Shown: piece after piece, positions 9,549 to 16,511 of the stretch
Layout: every line of letters starts with the position of its first letter
How positions within the stretch are numbered: the first letter of the stretch is position 1
Assembly: GCA_902797185.1 (NCBI GenBank)
Contig: CADBRV010000050.1
Location: forward strand, 1 to 64,000
Reading direction: 5' to 3'
Length of the DNA stretch: 64,000 nt
Origin: an uncultured Lachnospiraceae bacterium
GTDB taxonomy: Bacteria > Bacillota > Clostridia > Lachnospirales > Lachnospiraceae
Notes under the pieces: model-generated
Told to the model about the DNA's origin: nothing
Database searches by the model: none
What the model saw: the letters and a program-made list of their open reading frames with translations, nothing else
Position numbers and translations under genes: made by a program

Positions 9549-10646
9549 TTATTTTAACAGGTCTGTCTTAATATAACCGCTTCCGCCGTCCCATGTAACC
9601 TTGGTCCAGCCCTCCTGGTAGCTTTGTACTACTGTTACGGTCGTGCCTGGATAAAGCAGGGTGGCATTTGCCGTATCACTCATGGAAGCACGGGCGTTGA
9701 TCGCGCTCTCCAGATACACCTGCGTCCCTTCCGGCACATAATCTGTCGTATAGGTGCTTTCAGAAGAGCTGTCCGTGGAGGAATCCGTAGAGGATATATC
9801 CGTAGAAGATGCGTCTGTGGAAGTATCCTGGGAAGAGGTATCCGTCTGCGCACCCTGGTCCGTAGAAGATTCGTCAGTAGAAGCATCCGTACTGCTTGAG
9901 GATGTATCAGAGGAAAGGTCTGGTACCTGCCCGGACTGGCTCCAGTTGTTCACCGCGTCAGGCAGGGTGGATGTCATCATGGTGTTCAGCGCGGAATCCG
10001 AATTCAAAGCCTCATTGTAGCTGGTCTGTACTTCCGCAAATACCGCCTGCATGTCTGCGGAATTTTCATAATCCTGCAGGAATGCCAGGACGGAAGAATC
10101 TGTCGGGTTCTCCTGGCTGGAAAGGTTAAACCAGCTGTACAGGTTGTCGATGTAATAGTTCCCATCGTCACTGGTGCGCACGTAGAAAGTCTCAATTCCA
10201 GGAGCCGGGGTGGAAATCCCGGTAAAATACATGTCCATGGAAACGGAAATAATATAAGAACCGCTTTCCATTCCCGGTTTGGAATAAACCGTAATATTGT
10301 CATAATGGTCCACCAGCTGGCTGACCAGGCTGATGTACTGCTGCTCCTTCTGGGAAATCGGCGTAGCAAGGGAAGCCAGCGTGGAAATGTCTCCATTGGC
10401 ATATGCGTTATAGTAGTTCGTCATCAGCGTATTAATGCCTTCCACGGCATTTACCTGGTAAGCGACGGACGAATCCGCAGAAGCATCCGAGGAAACCACT
10501 GCCTGCTGGTCTCCGGAAGCGGACCCGGAAGCATCGGAAGAACTTTGTGATTTTCCGGGAAAACCGCTGCATGCAGCAAGCCCGCCTACCAGGCACAAGC
10601 TTAAGAATACAGCTGCCGCCTTCTGCAGCTTCTTTTTTTGCATCAT
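9549..10646 (-). CDS. Lipoprotein with C-terminal bacterial SH3 domain
   Basis: Predicted surface lipoprotein of 365 residues. A signal peptide ends in the lipobox VGGLAACSG (lipid-modified Cys26). The middle (about 60-230) is a globular domain of unknown family carrying NTLMTNYYNAYANGD, which resembles NTF2-like folds. A Ser/Thr/Asp-rich linker (about 255-305) follows, then an SH3b domain (about 311-365: INARASMSDTANATLLYPGTTVTVV... GYIKTDLL) that in this family binds cell-wall peptides. I place the start at the second ATG (10646): it lies 7 nt after TAGGAGG. A longer reading frame upstream would overlap tRNA-Arg and is rejected. Confidence 0.85.
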   Translation of the reverse strand: MMQKKKLQKAAAVFLSLCLVGGLAACSGFPGKSQSSSDASGSASGDQQAVVSSDASADSSVAYQVNAVEGINTLMTNYYNAYANGDISTLASLATPISQKEQQYISLVSQLVDHYDNITVYSKPGMESGSYIISVSMDMYFTGISTPAPGIETFYVRTSDDGNYYIDNLYSWFNLSSQENPTDSSVLAFLQDYENSADMQAVFAEVQTSYNEALNSDSALNTMMTSTLPDAVNNWSQSGQVPDLSSDTSSSSTDASTDESSTDQGAQTDTSSQDTSTDASSTDISSTDSSTDSSSESTYTTDYVPEGTQVYLESAINARASMSDTANATLLYPGTTVTVVQSYQEGWTKVTWDGGSGYIKTDLLK

Positions 10647-10692
10647 GATCATACCTCCTATACATTTCATCACCAAACAGGTGGTGAAGATG

Positions 10693-10732
10693 GCCGTGCC
10701 CACGCATACAGCGTATATTTTGATGGCACGGC
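10693..10732. repeat. Hairpin module (GCCGTGCC...GGCACGGC)
   Basis: Stand-alone copy of the palindromic module found inside repeats B, F and H: arms GCCGTGCC and GGCACGGC with an inner CACGC/GCGTA-like pairing. It sits just upstream of the SH3 lipoprotein gene. Confidence 0.65.
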
Positions 10733-10796
10733 TTTCCAGCCTCCCTGCAATGCGGGTGCTTTTTCCTCTCTGGACCCGCTTCAATATAAAAACAGG

Positions 10797-10834
10797 GAAA
10801 ACGAAAGGGGCTGGCATAATAATATGCAGCCCCC
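10797..10834 (-). terminator. Terminator after tRNA-Arg
   Basis: GGGGCTG (10807-10813) pairs with CAGCCCC (10827-10833); on the minus strand TTTCGTTTTCC follows. It is 25 nt past the tRNA 3' end. Confidence 0.8.
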
Positions 10835-10858
10835 GCTCATCCATTTCTTTGGATAAAG

Positions 10859-10930
10859 TGCATCCGACAGGAATCGAACCCGCAGCACCGGAACCGGAAT
10901 CCGGCGTTTTATCCATTAAACTACGGATGC
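10859..10930 (-). tRNA. tRNA-Arg (anticodon CCG)
   Basis: Cloverleaf on the minus strand: acceptor GCATCCG/CGGATGC, D stem GTTT/AAAC, anticodon stem CCGGA/TCCGG with loop TTCCGGT (anticodon CCG), and T loop TTCGATT. A is the discriminator base; CCA is not encoded. It reads the codon CGG. It has its own promoter and terminator. Confidence 0.96.
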
Positions 10931-10940
10931 ATGCTTAGCT

Positions 10941-10969
10941 ATAATAACATAAGGCCATTCAAAATGCAA
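10941..10969 (-). promoter_or_regulatory. Promoter of tRNA-Arg
   Basis: TTGCAT (10964-10969), 17-nt spacer, TATTAT (10941-10946) on the minus strand, ending 10 nt before the tRNA 5' end. Confidence 0.75.
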
Positions 10970-11000
10970 ATTTTGGTTTCTGCCAGGTGCCCCTTCACCC

Positions 11001-12290
11001 TTAAATTTCCAGCCGCATGCGGATTTCCTGCACGATCTGCCCCACCGTCTTATGGTCGGTCCGGATATCCAGAGTCTTTGCCTCATCGTAGAATGGCTTC
11101 CTGTTTTTCATCATGCCGGAAATATATTTGACATTCATATGCCCATTTAAAAGGGGCCTGTTCTTGGAATGGCGCACATGGCGGTAAATGGTTTCCGCTT
11201 TTGCATTTAAGAAAACCACTTCCCCGCTTTTTTTCATAATTTCGATATTTTCCAGTTTGAGGATGATGCCGCCGCCGCAGGAGACAATAACAGGCTGCGG
11301 GTCTTCCGCAATCCCCCTTAGGCACTCCGTTTCCATCTGCCGGAAAGCATCCTCGCCCTCTTCTTCAAATATATCGGCGATTGTCTTGCCCTGCTGCCGC
11401 TGGATCTCTTCGTCCGTATCAATCCAGCTGATGCCGGTCTTTTTGGAAAGCTGCTTTGAAACCGTAGACTTGCCGCTCCCCATAAATCCGATAAAGTAAA
11501 CCTTCCTGTTTTCTCCGCCCGCTTCACCGGCTTTCGATTCTTCCAGGCATTCATGCAAAGCTTCCTGCGCCCTGGCTACTGTTTCCAAAGAGATTTGTCC
11601 CGGCGCGGAAGGCGGCCCGGCCGTCACAAAGGTAAGGGCGGAGCCGGAAAGCTCCCCCACGAGGCGGGATGCAAGCCCTTTCTTGCCCATAGCGATGGCG
11701 ATAAGGGGCTTGTCCGGATATTTCTTTTTCACAGCGGCGGATGCCTGGAGCAGGCAGAAGGTATCTTCTTCGCTGGAAGGCATAACAGCGATCTTTGCGC
11801 AGTCTGCCCCTTTTTCGAACTGGGAGGAAAGGATTTTTTCCATTTCTGATACAGAAGGCGTCTTCTGGAAATTATGGAAAGAACAGAGCACATAGCAGCC
11901 CTTCTCCTGGAGCTTGTGTACAAAAGCTGCCGATTTTTTCGTCCTGCGGGTCTCAAAATCGATAAAATCCGGTACCCCGGTGCCGGCAGCTTCCAGAAGC
12001 AGGGGCAGATAAGTCTCGGGATCCGTATCCCCACGCCCTCCTTCTGCCTTAGTGCGATAGGTAAATAGGAAAATCGTGTCTGACAGGATATCCTGCAGTT
12101 CCCGGAGGACCTCTACTACCTCCCCCGGATGGCCGCTGTCTTCAAAAAAGTCAGCCCTCCATTCCACTGCCTGGACTTTTCCTCCCACCAGGTCCTTTAT
12201 TTTTCCTACGATGGAACCACGGTCCCGTTCTGTAACCGATACGCAGAGCACCGGCATGCCGCTCCCAAAAGACTTTCCTTTGATTTCCAT
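11001..12290 (-). CDS. aroD-aroK: Fused type I 3-dehydroquinate dehydratase / shikimate kinase
   Basis: One 429-residue protein carries two steps of the shikimate pathway. Residues 1-242 are a type I dehydroquinase: EWRADFFE (43-50), His139 in CSFHNF and the Schiff-base Lys166 in AKIAVMP. A linker rich in Glu, Ala and Gly (about 243-262) leads to shikimate kinase: P-loop GFMGSGKST (268-276), IDTDEEIQ, CGGGI and the lid arginines in SKNRPLL. Both catalytic sets look intact. The start at 12290 follows AAAGGAGGCTTCAT; the frame is open upstream but unlike the family. The step between these two, AroE, is encoded divergently at 12796, so three consecutive reactions are encoded side by side. AroD-AroK fusion skips the intermediate AroE step, which is uncommon as far as I know. 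Confidence 0.94.
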   Translation of the reverse strand: MEIKGKSFGSGMPVLCVSVTERDRGSIVGKIKDLVGGKVQAVEWRADFFEDSGHPGEVVEVLRELQDILSDTIFLFTYRTKAEGGRGDTDPETYLPLLLEAAGTGVPDFIDFETRRTKKSAAFVHKLQEKGCYVLCSFHNFQKTPSVSEMEKILSSQFEKGADCAKIAVMPSSEEDTFCLLQASAAVKKKYPDKPLIAIAMGKKGLASRLVGELSGSALTFVTAGPPSAPGQISLETVARAQEALHECLEESKAGEAGGENRKVYFIGFMGSGKSTVSKQLSKKTGISWIDTDEEIQRQQGKTIADIFEEEGEDAFRQMETECLRGIAEDPQPVIVSCGGGIILKLENIEIMKKSGEVVFLNAKAETIYRHVRHSKNRPLLNGHMNVKYISGMMKNRKPFYDEAKTLDIRTDHKTVGQIVQEIRMRLEI

Positions 12291-12795
12291 ATGAAGCCTC
12301 CTTTGGTTCCAAGTATAACAACCGCCGATGGCCCCTGCAAGGATGGACACCACACCTGTTTGATATTCCATCCTGCGGCCTAGGCATTTTACATCCAGCC
12401 TGATGAAAAAAGCCTTTCTCCCACAAATCGTCCTCTGCATCCAAAGGCCGGCTGTCCGCCTGCCCCTCCCCAAAGGCAGGATCGGGTGATGGACCGGTTC
12501 AAGTACGCCAGGTGTACGCGCCTCCCTCCCCAAAGGGCAGGAGCTGTTATTTGACATTCCAGTCCACGGGCAATAAGATGGTTTTAATCTGTCATCTCCC
12601 GCAGGATAATGACGCAGGCCATGCCCACGCTGCAGGAGTATTTTAAAGGGCACGGCTTTCCATTTCATTGACTTTTCATTATTTGGAGGATGAGGAAGCA
12701 GGCCACGCATAAAATCGCTTCATTCATCTGCGCCTCTTCCGAATCTGTTTCTTTTCATGAATCAGCATCAGCATAATAAAAAGGAGGATCCTTAT
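12291..12795. other. Divergent intergenic region aroDK/aroE
   Basis: About 500 bp without a convincing gene. It holds two near-identical copies of CCTCCCCAAAGGCAGGA (about 12465-12481) and CCTCCCCAAAGGGCAGGA (about 12525-12542), and a hairpin module at 12618-12657. I see no promoter strong enough to annotate for either gene. Confidence 0.5.
12618..12657. repeat. Hairpin module (GGCCATGCCC...GGGCACGGC)
   Basis: Same palindromic module as at 10693-10732, with arms GCCATGCCC and GGGCACGGC. The inner stem is degenerate. Confidence 0.5.
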
Positions 12796-13665
12796 ATGCC
12801 ATCTATCTCAGGACACACAAAATTAGCAGCCCTCTTAGGAGACCCTGTACATCACAGCCTCTCCCCGGCCATGCACAACGAAGCCTTCCGGCTGCTGGAT
12901 CTGGATTATGTATATCTGGCATTCCGGGCGCCCAAAGAGTCCTTTGAAAAATCCCTTATGGCTTTAAAAGAACTGGGATGCGTGGGATGCAACATCACCA
13001 TGCCGGGGAAGGAAATGACAGCTTCCCTCTGCACCCGCCTTTCCAAGGAAGCCGCCCTCTCCCATTCCGTCAACACTGTCATTTTCCGGGATGGTGAACT
13101 AGATGGTTATTCCACTGACGGATATGGCTTTATGAAAACCCTGGAAAACCATGGCATTAACCTGGCAGGAGAAAAACTCACTGTTTTAGGATCCGGCGGC
13201 GCTTCCACTTCCATCTGCGTCCAGTCTGCAGTGGAAGGGGCCAAGGAAATCGCCATCTTCCGGAGGAAAGGGTCGAAATTTGAAAAGGCTGCCTCCTTTG
13301 CTTCCATGCTGGAAAAGGAAACCGGCTGCAAAGTCCATGTAGAAGACATCCAGGACTATGCCCTGTTAAAAGAAACATTATCACAGAGCGCCGTTTTAGC
13401 GAATGCTACTAATGTGGGCATGGGACCGCTGGCAGGACAGTCCCTTGTCCCGGACGCCGGCTTCTTCCATCCCGGCCTTTTCGTATTTGACGCCATCTAT
13501 GAACCCCGCCAGACAAAGCTGCTGCAGATGGCTAAGGACAGCGGCCTTGCTTGTTCCAACGGCCTTTCCATGCTGCTTTACCAAGGCGCAAAAGCCTTCT
13601 CCCTTTTTACCGGGGAAGAGATGCCGGTAGAAGAAATCCGTAAAAAGATTTTCCCGGATGCATAA
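12796..13665 (+). CDS. aroE: Shikimate dehydrogenase
   Basis: Reduces 3-dehydroshikimate to shikimate with NAD(P)H. The 289-residue protein has the substrate-domain motif HSLSPAMHNEAF, the catalytic Lys in NITMPGKE and the catalytic Asp in GYSTDGYGF, then a Rossmann domain with GSGGAST and the closing SNGLSMLLYQGAKAF. Two positions differ from the usual AroE consensus (N-V-T-x-P-H/Y-K and N-T-D): Gly stands before the lysine and Ser replaces Asn. It may therefore belong to the YdiB/quinate-shikimate dehydrogenase side of the family. The ATG at 12796 lies 8 nt after AAGGAGG; an in-frame ATG 39 nt upstream has no ribosome site. Confidence 0.9.
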   Translation: MPSISGHTKLAALLGDPVHHSLSPAMHNEAFRLLDLDYVYLAFRAPKESFEKSLMALKELGCVGCNITMPGKEMTASLCTRLSKEAALSHSVNTVIFRDGELDGYSTDGYGFMKTLENHGINLAGEKLTVLGSGGASTSICVQSAVEGAKEIAIFRRKGSKFEKAASFASMLEKETGCKVHVEDIQDYALLKETLSQSAVLANATNVGMGPLAGQSLVPDAGFFHPGLFVFDAIYEPRQTKLLQMAKDSGLACSNGLSMLLYQGAKAFSLFTGEEMPVEEIRKKIFPDA

Positions 13666-13794
13666 GCAGAAAATCCAAAAGCATGTTTTCCTGATGCATC
13701 AGAAAAAATCCCGAAAAAGTTACGCCGGAAGTATGCAGAAAGCGGAAATAAATATACTGAAACAAAATGCCATCTGCTGGATCATGCTGCATAA

Positions 13795-13847
13795 AGAAAG
13801 CCCTCAAACAGGTATCGCTTAAAATGTCCTGCTTGGGGGCTTTCTTC
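13795..13847. terminator. Bidirectional terminator-like hairpin between aroE and iorB
   Basis: GAAAGCCCTCAAACAGG pairs, with one or two mismatches, with CCTGCTTGGGGGCTTTC. It lies between the convergent genes aroE and iorB. T-rich bases are short on both sides (TTCATA plus, TTTATG minus). Confidence 0.6.
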
Positions 13848-13880
13848 ATACCGGAACGGATATGGCGGCATAGCTTTCCA

Positions 13881-13940
13881 TTACCTTACGATGTACCAGC
13901 CGCATTGTCCGAAGGACAATTTGCAATGCGTCGTCTGTCT
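13881..13940 (+). repeat. Dispersed intergenic repeat, copy G (short form)
   Basis: Short form with TTACGATGTACCAGCCGCAT, then the hairpin TTGTCC-GAA-GGACAA and the right end GCAATGCGTCGTCTGTC. Compared with copy E the stem carries C-to-T on the left and G-to-A on the right, which keeps the pairing. Confidence 0.78.
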
Positions 13941-14016
13941 TTTATAACCGGGCTGTCAAAGCGGCACCACCTGCATGTGATGCCTGCTTCTTCTCCCGGG
14001 TAATGATACGTTTTCT

Positions 14017-14592
14017 TTATTTTCCGGATTCGTATCCTACCAGGAATGCTTTCTTATTCAGGTCCGCAAGCTTGGCAGGTACCTTCTTTTCGATCACTTC
14101 CAGCCATTTTTCCTTCGGGAAGTCCATATGCTGTGCGGCAAGGCCCAGCACGATGACGTTAAATACTTTGGAATTTCCCAGCTTTAACGCTTCTTCCTGC
14201 GCTTTGATCTGAAAGACACGGTAATCCTTTTCCAAATCTTCCATAATGTGTTCCGGATACTGCCTCTGCCCGGTTACAACAGAAATCGGGTTGATCCGCT
14301 GGTCGTTCACGACCAGGGCGCCTCCCTCTTTCAGGAAATGGCAGTAACGCAGGGCTTCCAGGCGTTCAAAGGCAATCAGGATGTCTGCCTGTCCTTCTTC
14401 CACGATCGGCTCTGCCACATTGTCACCATAGCGGACAAACGTGACGACGGAGCCGCCCCTTTGTGCCATGCCATGGACTTCTGAAAGTTTTACCATATAG
14501 CCGGCATCGGTGATAATGCCTCCAAGGATCCGGCTGGTTAAAAGCGTACCTTGTCCGCCAACACCGACGATCATAATATTTTTCGTAACCAT
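14017..14592 (-). CDS. iorB: Indolepyruvate:ferredoxin oxidoreductase, beta subunit
   Basis: Small subunit of the enzyme that oxidatively decarboxylates aryl 2-oxo acids from Trp, Phe and Tyr to aryl-acetyl-CoA, reducing ferredoxin. The 191-residue protein is a 2-oxoacid:acceptor oxidoreductase gamma-type domain, beginning NIMIVGVGGQGTLLTSRILG and containing SEVHGMAQRGGSV, both diagnostic. The ATG lies 8 nt after AAGGAGG. It follows iorA by 13 nt in one operon. Confidence 0.96.
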   Translation of the reverse strand: MVTKNIMIVGVGGQGTLLTSRILGGIITDAGYMVKLSEVHGMAQRGGSVVTFVRYGDNVAEPIVEEGQADILIAFERLEALRYCHFLKEGGALVVNDQRINPISVVTGQRQYPEHIMEDLEKDYRVFQIKAQEEALKLGNSKVFNVIVLGLAAQHMDFPKEKWLEVIEKKVPAKLADLNKKAFLVGYESGK

Positions 14593-14605
14593 CTGCCCTT
14601 CCTCC

Positions 14606-16345
14606 TTAGCGTTCTTTCTTCAAAATCGCATCAAAATGACACAGTTCCATGCAAAGGCCGCAGCCGTTGCACATGGTCGGGTCGATGGAAATCGTCTTGT
14701 CTTCGTTCTGTGCCATAGCCGGGCAGCCCGGTTTCAGGCAGGCGCCGCACTTCTTGCACTTTTCCCTGTCCTCTACACAGACATAGGGGAACTTCACGGT
14801 TTTCAGCAGCGCGCAGGGAGCCTGGGTGATAATGACGCTGAGTTCTTCCTTCTGGGTCTCCTGGCGCAGGAGCTTGACCAGCCCTTCCTGGTCGAAGGCG
14901 TCAATCTTTGTCACATTTTTGATACCCATGGAACGGCAGAGCTTTTCCATATCGATCATAGGCACTGTCTCCCCCATCAGGGTCTTGCCGGTAGCGGGGT
15001 TGTCTTGGTGGCCGGTCATGGCAGTAGTGGAGTTGTCCATGATAATGACAGTGCCGGTAGCCTGGTTGTATGCCATGTTCATCAGGGAATTGACCCCGGT
15101 ATGCATGAAGGTGGAATCACCAATGACGGCAACCCAGTTCTTCACGTAATCTTTTCCCTTGGCTTTTTCAATGCCATGCAGGGAAGAAATGCTGGATCCC
15201 ATGCAGACCGTGGTATCCATGGCATCCAGTGGGGAAAGGGCGCCTAAGGTATAACATCCGATATCCCCGGTTACATGGAGCTTCAGCCTGTGGATGGCAT
15301 AGAAAACACTCCTGTGGGGACAGCCCGGACACAGGATCGGCGGGCGCGGCGGGATATCTTCTGCCGGGTGCACGTCAATTTTCTCCCCTAAAAGCTTCTC
15401 CCTGAGCATGTTGGCGGAATATTCGCCCTGGCGGGTGAAGAGGTCCTTGCCGATGCAGGAGATGCCCCAGGATTTTACCTGCTCTTCAATCACCGGTTCC
15501 AGTTCCTCGAAGATATAAAGCTTGTCTACCTTTGAGGCAAACTCTTCGATCAGTTTCCTGGGGAGCGGGTTTACAAGGCCAAGCTTCAATACAGAAGCAT
15601 GGGGACAGGCTTCTTTTACATACTGGTATGCGATGCCATTGGTAATAAAGCCGATGGAAGTATCATCATAGGTGGCCTTATTGATCGGGAAAGTGCAGGA
15701 ATCCTCGCTTAAACGGTTCATCCGCTCTTCCACGGCCACATGGCGCTTCTTGGCCATAGCAGGCATCATGACATTTTTCTGGATATTCTTTTCATAAGGA
15801 CGGTCTTCCGGCACCGCCCTGTCCTCCAATACGACAGGTCCCTGGGAATGAGAAAGCCTGGTGGTGGAACGGATGATCACCGGCGTATCATAATCTTCGC
15901 TCATCTGGAATGCGAATTTGATAAAATCCTTTGCTTCCTGGCTGTCGGAAGGCTCAATGACCGGGATCTGGGCAGCCCGGCCGATCATGCGGGTATCCTG
16001 CTCGTTCTGGGAGCTGTAAATGCCCGGGTCATCCGCAACAACAGCGACCAGCCCGCCATTTGCCCCGATATAGCTGAATGAATAAAGAGGGTCCGCTGCA
16101 ACGTTCAGCCCCACCATCTTCATGGCGCACATGGAACGGGCGCCAACGATAGAAGCACCAATGGCTACTTCCGCCGCCACTTTCTCATTGGGTGCCCATT
16201 CGCAGTAGACATCTCCGTATTTTGCAAGATTTTCACTGATCTCGGTACTGGGCGTCCCCGGATAAGCAGAGGAAACCTTGACCCCGGCCTCCCAAGCGCC
16301 CCTGGCAAATGCCTCGTTTCCGAGCATGATTTTTGTTTCTGCCAT
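14606..16345 (-). CDS. iorA: Indolepyruvate:ferredoxin oxidoreductase, alpha subunit
   Basis: Large subunit (579 residues). Order: N-terminal pyruvate-ferredoxin-type pyrimidine domain (GNEAFARGAWEAGVKVSSAYPGTPSTEI), middle domain, TPP-binding domain with CPGCPHR, GDIGCYTLGA and the Mg/TPP motif GDSTFMHTGVNSLMNMAYNQ, and a C-terminal pair of [4Fe-4S] motifs (CKKCGACLKPGCP and CNGCGLCMELCHFDA). The iron-sulfur tail shows that electrons go to ferredoxin. A GCGAGG ribosome site precedes the ATG. Repeat copy C lies just upstream. Confidence 0.97.
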   Translation of the reverse strand: MAETKIMLGNEAFARGAWEAGVKVSSAYPGTPSTEISENLAKYGDVYCEWAPNEKVAAEVAIGASIVGARSMCAMKMVGLNVAADPLYSFSYIGANGGLVAVVADDPGIYSSQNEQDTRMIGRAAQIPVIEPSDSQEAKDFIKFAFQMSEDYDTPVIIRSTTRLSHSQGPVVLEDRAVPEDRPYEKNIQKNVMMPAMAKKRHVAVEERMNRLSEDSCTFPINKATYDDTSIGFITNGIAYQYVKEACPHASVLKLGLVNPLPRKLIEEFASKVDKLYIFEELEPVIEEQVKSWGISCIGKDLFTRQGEYSANMLREKLLGEKIDVHPAEDIPPRPPILCPGCPHRSVFYAIHRLKLHVTGDIGCYTLGALSPLDAMDTTVCMGSSISSLHGIEKAKGKDYVKNWVAVIGDSTFMHTGVNSLMNMAYNQATGTVIIMDNSTTAMTGHQDNPATGKTLMGETVPMIDMEKLCRSMGIKNVTKIDAFDQEGLVKLLRQETQKEELSVIITQAPCALLKTVKFPYVCVEDREKCKKCGACLKPGCPAMAQNEDKTISIDPTMCNGCGLCMELCHFDAILKKER

Positions 16346-16373
16346 ACTCTAACCTCGCTTTACATGATTCATT

Positions 16374-16493
16374 TATATCGCAAGGAGGAACCCGCTTCAG
16401 CGGGAGGATTCCTTACGATGCACTAGCCGCATCGTCCGCCGTCCCGCCTGGTAAGGCGGTGACATAGGACGATTTGGAATGCGGCGTCTGTCC
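16374..16493 (+). repeat. Dispersed intergenic repeat, copy C (reference copy)
   Basis: The cleanest copy, 120 bp. Left end TATATCGCAAGGAGGAACCC, hairpin CCCGC-TTCA-GCGGG, TTACGATGCACTAGCCGCAT, CGTCCGCCGTCCCGCCTGG, TAAGGCGGTGACATAGGACG and right end ATTTGGAATGCGGCGTCTGT. The outer GCCGCATCGTCC can pair with GGACGATTTGGAATGCGGC (mismatches in the middle), enclosing an inner CGCC/GGCG stem. No open reading frame and no transposase. Confidence 0.9.
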
Positions 16494-16511
16494 ATTCCAA
16501 TCTTTTCCATT

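Noticed and set aside
10647-10916. N-terminal extension of the SH3 lipoprotein gene
   Set aside because: It would overlap tRNA-Arg, its terminator and a hairpin module, and would place the signal peptide 90 residues inside the protein.
12291-12710. N-terminal extension of the aroD-aroK frame
   Set aside because: The family begins at the ATG at 12290, which has an excellent ribosome site; the upstream part has no similarity to AroD and covers hairpin repeats.
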